64,000 nucleotides of DNA from Acetobacterium fimetarium (GCF_014284475.1 NZ_WJBC01000001.1:1-64000); one strand, 5' to 3'; positions 17,095-26,664 are shown, numbered from the stretch's first letter. The notes: generated by a model not told the origin, from the letters alone. Made by a program: numbers and translations.

Positions 17095-19482
17095 TTAATC
17101 TGCGTAGGTTTTGTAGTGTATCCATTCGCCATTGCTTGTAATCTCCACCGCACCGTTTTCATCCGTTCTCAGGGTTTTTATATCCTGCTGCTGCAGACGG
17201 CTCAGTGCTTCATCACTCGGGTGGCCAAAATAATTGTGCGCCCCAACGGAAATCACGGCCATTTCCGGATCGACCGCTTCAAGGAATTCGCTAGTGGACG
17301 AGTTTTTTCCGCCGTGATGGGCTATTTTAATGATCTGATAATCTTTGTGCTCAGTTTCCTCCTTCAAGTCCGCCAGAAGAAGTGCCTCGCTTTCTTTTTC
17401 AATATCTCCGCAAAAGAGAATATTGGTTTCTTTGTAGCTCAGGCCCATCACAAGCGAGGCATTGTTCTGCTCATCGTCTGCTTTGGGGCTTGTCTCTCCA
17501 TTTGGGCTGAACACTTTAATTTCAACGCCGTCCGTGCCCTTAACCGCCGAGCCTTTTTTAAGCAGCGTCACCGGCACAAACGACTGGTTCAACAGGGTTT
17601 CACTGTTTGTCTGGATGCTCATAAAAAGATTGTCAATCGGATATTCGTCCGAGACCAGCTCTTCAATGCCCTGGACGTGATCGACATGGTTATGGCTCAG
17701 AAATACCCCGTCGAGTTTTTCGATGTGTTTCGAGTACAGCACAGGATAAAGGACATTCTCGGATATTTCGCTGGATTTGGAAAAGAGATAACCGCCCCCG
17801 TCGATCAGGTAATTCTGTCCTCCCGGCGTCTCGATGAGAATACTGTCTCCCTGCCCCACATCCAGAATCGTCACCACCAGATTCCGGGGATAAAGCGGAA
17901 TCAGGACAAGAAGCAGCGCCAGCATGCAGGCGGATGCCGTCACTGTGTTTCTTATCCGCGGTGATTTCAGGAAGAAATAACCTGAGATAAGAAATGAAAA
18001 CAGCAGCAAGAGACTGATTTCGACGATGGTCAGTCCGCCCCGGTTGATCATCAGAAAACCAAGTGCATTTCCCAGATCATTGATACCGTCCAGCATCACC
18101 AGAATGGATTTCCCCAAAAATGCGACGGGCATAGCCAGCAGGGAGCCTGCAAAAGGAAAAAGAGTCGCAATCAACAAAAAGATCATCCCCGCCAGTAAAA
18201 AAATACCGATCAGGGGCACCACCAGCAAATTTGAAAGGAAGCTTAAAAATGTAAAGCTTTTGAAATGATACAAAAGGATCGGAAGGGTACCGATTGTAGC
18301 ACATAAGGTCAGAATCAGTCCCTCGCTGATCGGTCCGCTTTTTTTCCTGATGCGCGGCGATTTTTTGTTTCGTTGCCGATTATACCAATAGAGCAATGGG
18401 TTGTAAAAAAGGATGATTCCCAGCATGGCGCCCATGGACAACTGAAATCCGGGCTGGAAAAGCTGACTCGGCCATAGGCAGAGAATAATCAGCCCCGCCA
18501 GACAAAGCTGATTCAGAGCATCCTTTTCGCGATGCAGTCCCTGTCCCAGAGTCAGACAGACAATCATGATCGCGGCGCGGACTACCGGCGGAACAAACCC
18601 CGTGAGGGCAACGTAAAAGAGCAACGCCGGCAGAAGAAAGATCAGCCAGACATTCTTGTTTATTTTCAGTGCCATCAGGATCAGCGAAAGCGCCAGAAAT
18701 ACATAACCGACATGAAGTCCGGACACGGACAGGACATGGGTAACGCCGGCATTCTGAAAACTTTCCGTGAGGCCTTCGTCAAGATCCTTTTCACCGAAAA
18801 CAACGCCCTTGAGTAGATCCGCTACGTCCGCGGGAAAATAAGTGTCGCAGCGATTCTCAAGTTGCCGTTTAACCCCCATAATCCAATAATACAGGGACGC
18901 CTCATGGCCGACCGGATCAATCTGATCCGGTTTGGCAACCAGCAGACCATCGATGGCCTGGGATTTGAGATAAAGTCCGTAGTCAAAGCCTCCCGGGTTT
19001 CTTTTTCCGGTCGGTTTTGACAGATTTCCCGTCAACGTCAGAACATCGCCGGGAGCAAACATCATGGAATCCGCCATCTGTTCGGAATCTTCGTCCAGGT
19101 AAATGGTTACCTTTAAGCCGAAAGATTCAGCCGCCGCATTGTCTGTCTTATCGGCTTCAAGAGCTTTGGTTTTCAGATTCATCAACAACCGATTTTCCTT
19201 AACAACGGGATAGTCTGTAACCACCCCGGTCACCTGAACCGCCTGATCATAAAACGAAGCAAGCGGGTCAGTGAGTGGAAAGGCGCCATACCCCAGACCA
19301 ATACCGGCACCGAAAATGACGAGTATGAACAGCATCTGCACTTTGCTGATATTTTTTACGAGCAGGGGCATCACCGCAAAAAGACAGGCAAACAACAGGA
19401 TGATCCAGACGGAGATCCTGTAATAAGAAAAAGCAATGGACAGTCCAAGGGCTATGATCCCCCACAGTAACGGTCGCTTCAT
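17095..19482 (-). CDS. comEC: Competence protein ComEC/Rec2, DNA uptake channel
   Basis: 795 residues. Order: two or three N-terminal membrane segments (1-65); a DUF4131 OB-like outer domain (70-200); the Competence core with many membrane helices and the conserved GVTHVLSVSGLHVGYVFLAL segment; then a metallo-beta-lactamase domain (about 535-795) with SHNHVDHVQG and AHHGGKNSS. Transports single-stranded DNA across the membrane; the MBL domain may degrade the other strand. No other competence genes are in the window. Confidence 0.93.
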   Translation of the reverse strand: MKRPLLWGIIALGLSIAFSYYRISVWIILLFACLFAVMPLLVKNISKVQMLFILVIFGAGIGLGYGAFPLTDPLASFYDQAVQVTGVVTDYPVVKENRLLMNLKTKALEADKTDNAAAESFGLKVTIYLDEDSEQMADSMMFAPGDVLTLTGNLSKPTGKRNPGGFDYGLYLKSQAIDGLLVAKPDQIDPVGHEASLYYWIMGVKRQLENRCDTYFPADVADLLKGVVFGEKDLDEGLTESFQNAGVTHVLSVSGLHVGYVFLALSLILMALKINKNVWLIFLLPALLFYVALTGFVPPVVRAAIMIVCLTLGQGLHREKDALNQLCLAGLIILCLWPSQLFQPGFQLSMGAMLGIILFYNPLLYWYNRQRNKKSPRIRKKSGPISEGLILTLCATIGTLPILLYHFKSFTFLSFLSNLLVVPLIGIFLLAGMIFLLIATLFPFAGSLLAMPVAFLGKSILVMLDGINDLGNALGFLMINRGGLTIVEISLLLLFSFLISGYFFLKSPRIRNTVTASACMLALLLVLIPLYPRNLVVTILDVGQGDSILIETPGGQNYLIDGGGYLFSKSSEISENVLYPVLYSKHIEKLDGVFLSHNHVDHVQGIEELVSDEYPIDNLFMSIQTNSETLLNQSFVPVTLLKKGSAVKGTDGVEIKVFSPNGETSPKADDEQNNASLVMGLSYKETNILFCGDIEKESEALLLADLKEETEHKDYQIIKIAHHGGKNSSTSEFLEAVDPEMAVISVGAHNYFGHPSDEALSRLQQQDIKTLRTDENGAVEITSNGEWIHYKTYAD

Positions 19483-19494
19483 GCCGAAATACGC

Positions 19495-20223
19495 TTACAA
19501 ATCAGCCAGTGCTTTTATATCATAGGTTTTTCCGATCTCTGTCACCAAGAGGTTTCCCTTGAAATGTCTTTTGCCTTTCTCAAGGTACTTTTTCGGATCT
19601 TCAGCTGGCGAAAGATGTGTCAGAATCAGGGTTTTCACGCCTGCTTTGTTCGCAATTTCACAGGCTTCCTTCACGCACAGATGCTTGTCGGACGCGTTGT
19701 CTTCCAGAAAAGCCGCATCGCAGAGCAGCACATCCACCCCTGTTGCGAACTCATCCAGTGCTGGTGTGTAGCAGGTATCGCCGGTGTAGAGAAACGTCGT
19801 TGCGCCATCGGTGATTTTTGTGCCAAAATCCGGAAATGGGTGTTTCAGCCTCTTAAATGTCAGCTGCAAATTGCCCCTGGTTAATTCCAGTTTTTCTGTA
19901 ATCTTTTTGATCTGGAAAACTTCCTTGTAATAGAGCGATGCCAGATCAAGGGATGGCGCAAACGGCACATACAATGGCAGCTGCCGGCCTTGTTCCTGAA
20001 GTGCATAGCGCAGCACAAAAAGATCTGCAATGTGATCGGAATGCAGATGCGAACAGATTATCATATCCAGATCAGTAAAATCGAGCGACTTCTGAAGATT
20101 TGCCAGCACGCCGCTTCCGAAATCCAGAGCAATCCGAGCATCCGCTGCCGCGAATAAATATCCGGATGAGGCTCCCCCCGGCCCCGGATAAGGTCCGGTA
20201 TTTCCAAGCACAGTCAATTTCAT
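19495..20223 (-). CDS. MBL-fold hydrolase (RNase Z/ElaC-like)
   Basis: 242 residues. Starts MKLTVLGNTGPYPGPGGASS, with metal site ICSHLHSDHIADL, later His in LKHPFPD, Asp in YTGDTCYTP and final His in ILTHLSP. The pattern is that of the short MBL proteins related to RNase Z and phosphodiesterases; substrate unknown. 12 bases ahead of comEC and probably co-transcribed. Confidence 0.85.
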   Translation of the reverse strand: MKLTVLGNTGPYPGPGGASSGYLFAAADARIALDFGSGVLANLQKSLDFTDLDMIICSHLHSDHIADLFVLRYALQEQGRQLPLYVPFAPSLDLASLYYKEVFQIKKITEKLELTRGNLQLTFKRLKHPFPDFGTKITDGATTFLYTGDTCYTPALDEFATGVDVLLCDAAFLEDNASDKHLCVKEACEIANKAGVKTLILTHLSPAEDPKKYLEKGKRHFKGNLLVTEIGKTYDIKALADL

Positions 20224-20329
20224 TTTGTCTACCTCTTTTCTATATCACTGTTTTTCAGATATTTATAATTTTTTTATTTCTTTATTATACACTGATTGAA
20301 GCAATTTTAATATCCGTAGGATGTTTTTT

Positions 20330-20360
20330 TTGTCTAGTTTTAATATTCTTTTGCTATAAT
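20330..20360 (+). promoter_or_regulatory. Probable promoter of the lipase-like gene
   Basis: TTGTCT, 19-base spacer, TATAAT preceded by TG-C (extended -10). Confidence 0.5.
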
Positions 20361-20389
20361 TAAAAGATACCATATAGCAATACCTGCAT

Positions 20390-20431
20390 TTGTCGCGAAA
20401 TATTATTTTTGCGACAATACAATTTTTTTTT
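20390..20431 (+). promoter_or_regulatory. Terminator-like hairpin in the leader (possible attenuator)
   Basis: TTGTCGC pairs perfectly with GCGACAA around a 14-nt A/T loop, and a T9 run follows. It lies after the promoter and 18 bases before the start, so part of transcription may end here. Confidence 0.45.
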
Positions 20432-20448
20432 GAAAGGACTTATTCATA

Positions 20449-21378
20449 ATGGAGACCATTAAAAATATATTTTATGCTTCCGATGGCGCAAAGATTACCT
20501 ATTATCAGACGCCCTGTCCACCGGAACCCAAAGGCGTCGTTCTCATCATTCACGGGATGGCGGAATATGCCGCGCGCTACCATGAATTTGCGGACTTTTT
20601 TTATGCAAACAACTATATCGCCATCGCCCACGATCAGCGCGGTCATGGACAGACCGGCCGGGATTCCGGAGACATGGGCTTCTTTGCAAGCGGCAACGGC
20701 TGGAAACGCGTCATCCAGGATGTAAAGGAAATCTCCTGGTCGCTCAGAGATTCCTATCCGGGTCTGCCTCTTTTTATCATCGGACACAGCATGGGGTCGG
20801 TGGTTGCAAGAAGCGCCGTCATTTCATTTCCGAACGTTTACAACAGTGCAGTATTTGTTGGGACCACAGTGGGCATCAATGGCTTTATGCAGAAAATCGC
20901 CAGTCTCATCGCCAGACGGGAAATCCGGAAAAACGGAGAAAAAACACCCTCGCAACTACTTGCCGAGCTTTCTTTCGGCAGCTACAACAAGAAATTCAAG
21001 CCCAACCGAACCGACTATGACTGGCTGTCGCTGAACCGAGAAAATGTGGACGCCTATATCGAAGATCCCCTTTGCGGCTTTACCTGCAGCTCCGGATTTT
21101 ATCGGGATCTTTTCTACGGCATTCAATTTGCCAGCGATTATGAAAACCTTCAGCATATTCCCCATGATTTTCCGATGCTGTTTCTGTCGGGACAAAACGA
21201 TCCCGTTGGCGGTATGGGGAAAGAAGTAGCGCAGATCGTCCAGCTGACCAAAAAAGCCGGAGCCGAAAATGTCGATCTCGTTCTCTATCCCCTGCTTCGT
21301 CATGAAATTCTCAACGAAGAAAACCGGGTCCTGGTCTACCGGGATGTGCTGCGCTTTTTCGAATCGCACCGCTTATAA
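20449..21378 (+). CDS. Alpha/beta hydrolase (monoacylglycerol lipase-like)
   Basis: 309 residues. Serine hydrolase fold: oxyanion HGMAEY (35-40), nucleophile elbow GHSMGS (S115), Asp in SGQNDPVG and His in LRHEIL near the end. HDQRGHGQT (61-69) and the His-Gly-Met opening are typical of the serine aminopeptidase S33/monoacylglycerol lipase group. No signal peptide; cytosolic. AAAGGAC ribosome site. Probable lipid or ester turnover. Confidence 0.88.
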   Translation: METIKNIFYASDGAKITYYQTPCPPEPKGVVLIIHGMAEYAARYHEFADFFYANNYIAIAHDQRGHGQTGRDSGDMGFFASGNGWKRVIQDVKEISWSLRDSYPGLPLFIIGHSMGSVVARSAVISFPNVYNSAVFVGTTVGINGFMQKIASLIARREIRKNGEKTPSQLLAELSFGSYNKKFKPNRTDYDWLSLNRENVDAYIEDPLCGFTCSSGFYRDLFYGIQFASDYENLQHIPHDFPMLFLSGQNDPVGGMGKEVAQIVQLTKKAGAENVDLVLYPLLRHEILNEENRVLVYRDVLRFFESHRL

Positions 21379-21485
21379 AATTTTCGCTTAATCAGTCGCG
21401 AAACACATTATAGTGTGTTATCATGATGAAGCTAACGTACTTTCGTAAAGATTGTACTGTTTATTACAAAAAAGGAGATCGAAGA

Positions 21486-23108
21486 ATGACTCAAACCATT
21501 TACGTCTTCGGACACCGGAATCCCGATACAGATTCCCTCTGTTCCGCAATTGCCTATGCAAATCTCAAGAATGAGCTGGGCCAAACCCATGTGCTTCCCG
21601 CCCGTCTGGGATCGATTAATAAAGAAACCCAGTTTGTTTTAGATACATTTCACATAAAACCGCCCGTACTGCTTAAAGATGTGAAGCCACAGGTCTCAGA
21701 TTTAATTCTTACTGATTCCTCGATTGCCAATGAAAATGATTCTGTTTCAAAAGCCATGGAACAGATCATCAACCATCCTGGTCGCTCGCTTCCTGTAGTC
21801 AGCGATGAAGGAAAACTTATCGGCATGGTCTCACTTTCTGACATCATCCGGTCGTATACCGATGCCTTTTCAAAATCGATTCTCCGGGATAATAAGACGC
21901 CTTTTGACAATATCATCGAGCTGCTTGATGCCCAGGTATACGGGTCTCTCAAATCCGATACCGTCAGAGGCGATGTCTACACCATCACGGAAATCCTGGA
22001 TGGTCAGAAACTCGGTAATGATGATATTCTGGTGACAGTGCAGCAGACTGCCTATTTCAACCGCGCCTTCAAAACCGGAGCCGGCATCGTCATCGTATCC
22101 AACGCCTCGCCGGAAACGCTCTGCTGTATTCCTGATGATTTCAAAGGCGCCGTTTTCATCGTTTCTGCCGGACCGTTTGAAGTCATCCGTCTTCTGTGTC
22201 AGGGAATTCCGATCCGAAATTATTACCAGAAAAATAATCTGGAATATTTCATGACCTATGAAACCATCGATGATGTGAAGAAAAACATGATGACTTCCAA
22301 TCATGAGCAGTTCCCGGTTGTTGATGTGGACGGCCAGGTTATTTCAATCATCTCGAGAAGTAATCTGATCGACTTCAGCCGAAAAAAAATCATTCTCGTG
22401 GACCACAACGAACGCGGCCAGTCCATCATCGGAGTCGAGGAGGCCGAAATCATCGAAGTCATCGATCACCACCGCGTCGCTGAAATTCAGACATCCACCC
22501 CTTTGTATCTGCGCATCGAGCCACTGGGATGCACATCCACCATTGTCGCAAAAATGTATCATGAAAATGATATCCCCATTTCGAAATCCATGGCCGGCCT
22601 GATGCTGAGCGCCATTCTTTCGGATACCCTGTTGTTCAACTCCCCGACATGCACCAAAGAAGACAGAAAAATCGCTGCGGAGCTTGGTGCGATTCTTGAA
22701 CTGGACATCAAGAGCTACGGTGAAAATATGCTGGTCGCCGGCAGCAACCTGAAAGAAATGCCGCCAATTGAGATCATCACAACCGACATGAAAATGTTCA
22801 CGATGGGCTCGCATAAAATTGCCGTGTCCCAGATCAACACCGGGGATTTCCGGGGCATCTTCAACAAGCTTGACGACGTCCGGCTGGAAATGAACAATCT
22901 ATGCCGTCGCGAAAAACTTGACCTATCTATTCTCATGGTGACGGATATCATCATCGGCGGAACGGAATTGATCGTTGCCGGGGAAAACAGAAAGCTCGTG
23001 GACCTTGCCTTCGGCCTTCATCCAGATGAATTCAGCAAATTTATGCCTGGCGTCTTCTCCCGTAAGAAACAGATCGTTCCACCTCTTATGAACGCGTCTG
23101 CTTACTGA
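21486..23108 (+). CDS. Family II inorganic pyrophosphatase with CBS/DRTGG regulatory insert
   Basis: 540 residues from ATG 21486 (AAAGGAGATCGAAGA before it); an upstream in-frame start at 21423 lacks a site. The DHH phosphoesterase half has HRNPDTDS (metal ligands, about residues 10-17) and the IDHHR motif. The DHHA2 half ends the protein. Between the two DHH segments lies a 250-residue insert of a CBS pair split by a DRTGG domain. Such Mn/Co-dependent enzymes split PPi to phosphate and are inhibited by AMP and activated by ATP or diadenosine polyphosphates. 23 bases before the FMN lipoprotein gene. Confidence 0.92.
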   Translation: MTQTIYVFGHRNPDTDSLCSAIAYANLKNELGQTHVLPARLGSINKETQFVLDTFHIKPPVLLKDVKPQVSDLILTDSSIANENDSVSKAMEQIINHPGRSLPVVSDEGKLIGMVSLSDIIRSYTDAFSKSILRDNKTPFDNIIELLDAQVYGSLKSDTVRGDVYTITEILDGQKLGNDDILVTVQQTAYFNRAFKTGAGIVIVSNASPETLCCIPDDFKGAVFIVSAGPFEVIRLLCQGIPIRNYYQKNNLEYFMTYETIDDVKKNMMTSNHEQFPVVDVDGQVISIISRSNLIDFSRKKIILVDHNERGQSIIGVEEAEIIEVIDHHRVAEIQTSTPLYLRIEPLGCTSTIVAKMYHENDIPISKSMAGLMLSAILSDTLLFNSPTCTKEDRKIAAELGAILELDIKSYGENMLVAGSNLKEMPPIEIITTDMKMFTMGSHKIAVSQINTGDFRGIFNKLDDVRLEMNNLCRREKLDLSILMVTDIIIGGTELIVAGENRKLVDLAFGLHPDEFSKFMPGVFSRKKQIVPPLMNASAY

Positions 23109-23131
23109 AAACAGCATGTCTGGTGATCAAA

Positions 23132-23962
23132 ATGATAACTCAAAACAAACGGCTTCTTGTCGTCGCTATGCTGTTCTTTCTGATGCTGTCTTTGCCCCTG
23201 TTATGTGCTGGCTGCGTCAAAGAAGAACTGGTCAATGATCCGACAACCGGTGAAATCCTGCCAGCTAAAAATATGGCGCCCCTTGTCGACGGACATTATA
23301 CCGCTTCGACCCGTTATTACGATAACCGGGGATATGCCCAGAAGCTGGATATTGTGGTAAAAAACAATATCATCGCTCAGGCAGAGTTCAGCGAAATCTC
23401 CCGAAGTGGTGCGGATCGGCAAACCCTTGAAGGTCCGGACAAAACCTGGGAGGATCTGTCCCCATACACACTGAATTCGCTTTATTTCAGACTGTACAAC
23501 GGGCTGATTCTTTCTCAGACTCCGGATGAAATTGATGTCGTTTCAGGGGCGACGCAAACATCCGAACGTTTCATTAAACTGTCGGAAGCCGTTGTTGCAC
23601 AGGGTATGAAAGGTGACACTGAACCACTTGTACTCGACACCTTCGATACCTATACCGTTGTCGGACAGACCGATCCCGATGGCTTCCAGGGAAATATGAC
23701 CGCTGCCTTCAACGGCTCGAAACTCACCTCGCTGACCTACGACGAAATACGACCTGAAGACGGGAAATCGAAACGTAAATTCACTGATTCCGCTAATAAC
23801 ATTAATTATAGCGTTCTGTTCGATACTTACCTTCACGATACCATTACCACCCAGAGTCTGGACGCGATCACCCCGGAAAATGAACTGCCGCCGGAAAAGG
23901 TAAAATACATGGAATGTCTACGCCTGCTGAAGGAATTAAGACTTCCTTTTAGTGCATCTTAA
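23132..23962 (+). CDS. FMN-binding lipoprotein (RnfG-like)
   Basis: 276 residues from ATG 23132, with GGTGA six bases before it. A hydrophobic signal (residues 8-27) ends in LCAGC, a lipobox with an atypical Cys at -3. The first half carries a PF04205-type FMN-binding domain: DGHYTAS, then DVVSGATQTSERF, where the Thr of SGAT is the residue that takes a covalent FMN in RnfG/NqrC. The second half is a weaker repeat of the fold (FNGSKLTSLTYDEI). Likely an extracytoplasmic redox carrier; partner unknown. Follows the pyrophosphatase gene by 23 bases. Confidence 0.78.
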   Translation: MITQNKRLLVVAMLFFLMLSLPLLCAGCVKEELVNDPTTGEILPAKNMAPLVDGHYTASTRYYDNRGYAQKLDIVVKNNIIAQAEFSEISRSGADRQTLEGPDKTWEDLSPYTLNSLYFRLYNGLILSQTPDEIDVVSGATQTSERFIKLSEAVVAQGMKGDTEPLVLDTFDTYTVVGQTDPDGFQGNMTAAFNGSKLTSLTYDEIRPEDGKSKRKFTDSANNINYSVLFDTYLHDTITTQSLDAITPENELPPEKVKYMECLRLLKELRLPFSAS

Positions 23963-23998
23963 TAGTTTCTTGATTTAACTCTCTTTCGGCAAAGCATC

Positions 23999-24026
23999 TT
24001 GACAAATAAGCAATCTATGTTATACT
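23999..24026 (+). promoter_or_regulatory. Promoter of the XRE regulator
   Basis: TTGACA, 16-base spacer, TATACT with an extended TG. Confidence 0.65.
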
Positions 24027-24082
24027 AAGTTATCTGGTTATGCTTTCAATCCAACAATTTTAAATTAAAAGAAGGTGAGAAT

Positions 24083-24463
24083 ATGGAAAATAATACTTTT
24101 GGTAGTCGATTAAAAGCGCTGCGAATTTCAAAACGGTTAACGCAGGAAAATTTTGCAAATCTTTTTTACTTAAACAAAAGTTCGATCTCTAAATATGAAA
24201 AAGATAAAAATTTACCAGAGAACCAATTACTCATTAAAATCGCTGATTTTTTCGAGGTTTCTGTTGACTATTTACTGTGCAGAACGGATCAACCAAAGCT
24301 TTTGCCAAGCAATCCCAAGCCGATCACTTGCGAAGAGTTTTTGAAATCCTATGTGTTTTCAGAAGAAGAAATTGACTCGTTTTCTTCTTATTTCTCTTTC
24401 CCAGAGAGTTTTAAGCAAGAAGTGTTAGATTTTATTAATTTTAAGAGTTCGAATGGTAAATAG
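24083..24463 (+). CDS. XRE-family (Cro/CI-type) regulator
   Basis: 126 residues. Residues 8-63 are a helix-turn-helix: RLKALRISKRLTQENFA, SSISKYEKDKNLPENQLL, FFEVSVDYLL. The tail (64-126) is acidic and without a peptidase motif, so this is a small SinR-type regulator rather than a LexA-like repressor. AGAAGGTGAGA ribosome site, own promoter and terminator. It is more AT-rich than its neighbours, perhaps acquired. Target unknown. Confidence 0.88.
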   Translation: MENNTFGSRLKALRISKRLTQENFANLFYLNKSSISKYEKDKNLPENQLLIKIADFFEVSVDYLLCRTDQPKLLPSNPKPITCEEFLKSYVFSEEEIDSFSSYFSFPESFKQEVLDFINFKSSNGK

Positions 24464-24516
24464 GAAAAAATAAAAACGACAAAGAGAACCTTGTGAAAAT
24501 AACTTGTTATAAAACT

Positions 24517-24546
24517 AGAGAGTCTGATCGATCAGGCTCTTTTTTT
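24517..24546 (+). terminator. Terminator of the XRE gene
   Basis: AGAGTCTGA pairs with TCAGGCTCT around TCGA, followed by T7. Confidence 0.8.
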
Positions 24547-24571
24547 CGTACCAAAAAAAGCAAAGCACATT

Positions 24572-24592
24572 AAAAAAACTCGCAAAGCGAGT
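24572..24592 (-). terminator. Terminator of rex-glnA
   Basis: Minus strand ACTCGC-TTT-GCGAGT followed by T's, about 60 bases after the glnA stop. Confidence 0.75.
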
Positions 24593-24649
24593 ATTAAATC
24601 AGGATTAACAGAAACGGCAATTGCCGGCAAAACAGTTTTTCGATCTGAT

Positions 24650-25972
24650 TCAGATAAGCGTCAGATAGCGGTCTATTTCCCACTCGCTGACCTGACAGCA
24701 GTAGGCTTCCCATTCTGCAAGTTTGGCTTCAATGTATTTCTTTTGGGCATGTGCTCCCAGCATATTCATCAGCAACTCATCTTTTTCAAGTTCCTTGATG
24801 GCTTCAAACAGATTGTTGGGCAAAGATAAAAGTCCCATCGCTTTTTTTTCTTCACTCGATAAATCGTACATATTTTCAAGTACCGGCGGCGGCGCCGCAA
24901 TACGGTTCTTAATTCCATCCAGACCTGCAGCCAGGTTTGAAGCAAGTGCCAGATAGGGGTTGACTGACGGATCGGGATTTCTAAGTTCAACCCGGGTTGA
25001 TGACCCGCGTTTGGCGGGAATCCGCATCATCGGACTGCGATTTTGGGGCGACCAGGCAACCTCCGTCGGCGCTTCAAAACCCGAAACCAGCCGCTTGTAT
25101 GAATTGACGGTTGGATTTGTCAGCGCTGCCATCCCCAATGCATGTTTGGTCAAGCCGCCAATAAATTGATACGCTTCTTCACTTAACCCGATTGGTCCCT
25201 TCGGATCACAGAAGCAGTTTTTGCCATCTTTAAATAGGGAAATATTGGTATGCATCCCGGAGCCCGCGATCCCGAAAACGGGTTTGGGCATAAACGTCGC
25301 ATGCAAACCGTGTTTCTGGGCAACGACGCGAACCACCATTTTAAACGTCATGATGTTGTCAGCTGCGCTCAGAGCCTCCACGTAACGAAAATCAATTTCA
25401 TGCTGCCCCGGAGCGCATTCATGATGAGATGCCTCAATTTCAAAACCCATCGCTTTTAATGCCAGCACCATGTCCCGTCTTGCCGGTTCGGCCCGGTCAT
25501 TGGGCGCCATATCGAAATAGCCGGCGGCATCATTCGTCTGTAATGTTGGATGCCCTTTTTCGTCCAGTTCAAACAAAAAGAACTCCAGTTCCGGTCCGAC
25601 ATACATCGTAAAACCCATGTCGGCCGCTTCTTTTCTGACTTTTTTTAAAATGTTCCTGGGACAGCCGTCAAAAGGTTCGCCGTCCGCTGAATATACATCA
25701 CAAATAAGCCGGGCAACCTTTCCGCGTTTCTTTTCCCTGGGGAAAAGCATAAAGGTGTTCAAGTCCGGCTTTAAGTACATATCCGATTCTTCTATTCGCA
25801 CAAATCCATCGATGGATGATCCATCAAACATAATTTCATTGTCTAAAGCTTTCTCCAGATGCTCAACTGGTATGGTGAGGTTTTTCATGATACCAGTGAG
25901 ATCCGTAAACTGCAAACGGACAAAAACAACTTCTTCATCTTTTACTTTGCTTAAAATAGAATCCTTCGTCAA
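24650..25972 (-). CDS. glnA: Glutamine synthetase type I (alpha)
   Basis: 440 residues. Beta-Grasp N-terminus (FVRLQFTDLTGIMKNLTIP, FDGSSIDGF) and catalytic barrel with GPELEFFLF, the HHE-H set in EIEASHHECAPGQHEIDF, GSGMHTN and NRSPMMRIP. The adenylylation loop of the beta type is absent, fitting the feedback-inhibited alpha type of Firmicutes. Condenses ammonia and glutamate with ATP. TTG start at 25972 after AGGGGGAG. Lies 14 bases after rex, so nitrogen assimilation is transcribed with the redox regulator, an uncommon pairing. Confidence 0.96.
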   Translation of the reverse strand: MTKDSILSKVKDEEVVFVRLQFTDLTGIMKNLTIPVEHLEKALDNEIMFDGSSIDGFVRIEESDMYLKPDLNTFMLFPREKKRGKVARLICDVYSADGEPFDGCPRNILKKVRKEAADMGFTMYVGPELEFFLFELDEKGHPTLQTNDAAGYFDMAPNDRAEPARRDMVLALKAMGFEIEASHHECAPGQHEIDFRYVEALSAADNIMTFKMVVRVVAQKHGLHATFMPKPVFGIAGSGMHTNISLFKDGKNCFCDPKGPIGLSEEAYQFIGGLTKHALGMAALTNPTVNSYKRLVSGFEAPTEVAWSPQNRSPMMRIPAKRGSSTRVELRNPDPSVNPYLALASNLAAGLDGIKNRIAAPPPVLENMYDLSSEEKKAMGLLSLPNNLFEAIKELEKDELLMNMLGAHAQKKYIEAKLAEWEAYCCQVSEWEIDRYLTLI

Positions 25973-25986
25973 TTTGTCTCTCCCCC

Positions 25987-26631
25987 TTATTCAGGATCTG
26001 TGACTTCTTTTAAAAGATAGGTTAAAGTAAATAAACTGTCTGTGATATTGACATTCTCAACCACAACATCATCAGGAACATCAAGATCGAGCGGGCTGAA
26101 ATTAAGAATCCCTTTGATTCCGAGATCGGTGACAGTTTTAGCCACTTGCTGTCCGACGCCTCTTGGTACACATAAAATACAGATATCGATATCATGATTT
26201 TTAACGAAACCTTCGAGTTCATCCATGTGTTTTACAACTACATTGCCGACAACCGTGCCGACCCTTAACGGATCAACATCGAACGCACCGATTAACATCA
26301 CGCCTTCGCGCTTGAACCGTTCATAATTCGCAATGGCATGACCCATATTCCCGCTACCGATAATAATACAGGTATAATCACTGTCAAGGCCGAGAATTTC
26401 CTTGATAGCTTCCCTTAATTCCAAAACATTGTAACCGTATCCCTGCTGGCCGTAACCTCCAAATGAATTCAAATCCTGTCGAATCTGAGAAGCTGTTAAG
26501 CCCATAAGACTTGCTAATTCTTTTGACGATATTTTTTCTATATCATTTAAAAGCAAATCAGTTAAATACTGATAATACTTTGGTAAACGTTTGACGACGG
26601 TCATCGATACCTTTTTTGAGAAACGATGCAT
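25987..26631 (-). CDS. rex: Redox-sensing transcriptional repressor Rex
   Basis: 214 residues, usual length. Winged helix 1-80 (LPKYYQYLTDLL, SSKELASLMGLTASQIRQDL, FGGYGQQGYGYNV), then a Rossmann domain with IIIGSGNMGHAI for NAD(H) and a C-terminal domain-swap helix. Releases DNA when NADH rises, controlling fermentation and energy genes. No canonical TTGTGAAW4TTCACAA site was seen at its own promoter. Followed by glnA. Confidence 0.95.
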   Translation of the reverse strand: MHRFSKKVSMTVVKRLPKYYQYLTDLLLNDIEKISSKELASLMGLTASQIRQDLNSFGGYGQQGYGYNVLELREAIKEILGLDSDYTCIIIGSGNMGHAIANYERFKREGVMLIGAFDVDPLRVGTVVGNVVVKHMDELEGFVKNHDIDICILCVPRGVGQQVAKTVTDLGIKGILNFSPLDLDVPDDVVVENVNITDSLFTLTYLLKEVTDPE

Positions 26632-26664
26632 AATAACTTCTCCTTTCCTGGAAATACTTCGTTA

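Noticed and set aside
16441-17964. A 507-codon open frame on the + strand
   Set aside because: It is antisense to holA and comEC, has no ribosome site, and reads as His/Phe/Arg-rich mirror sequence of real genes.
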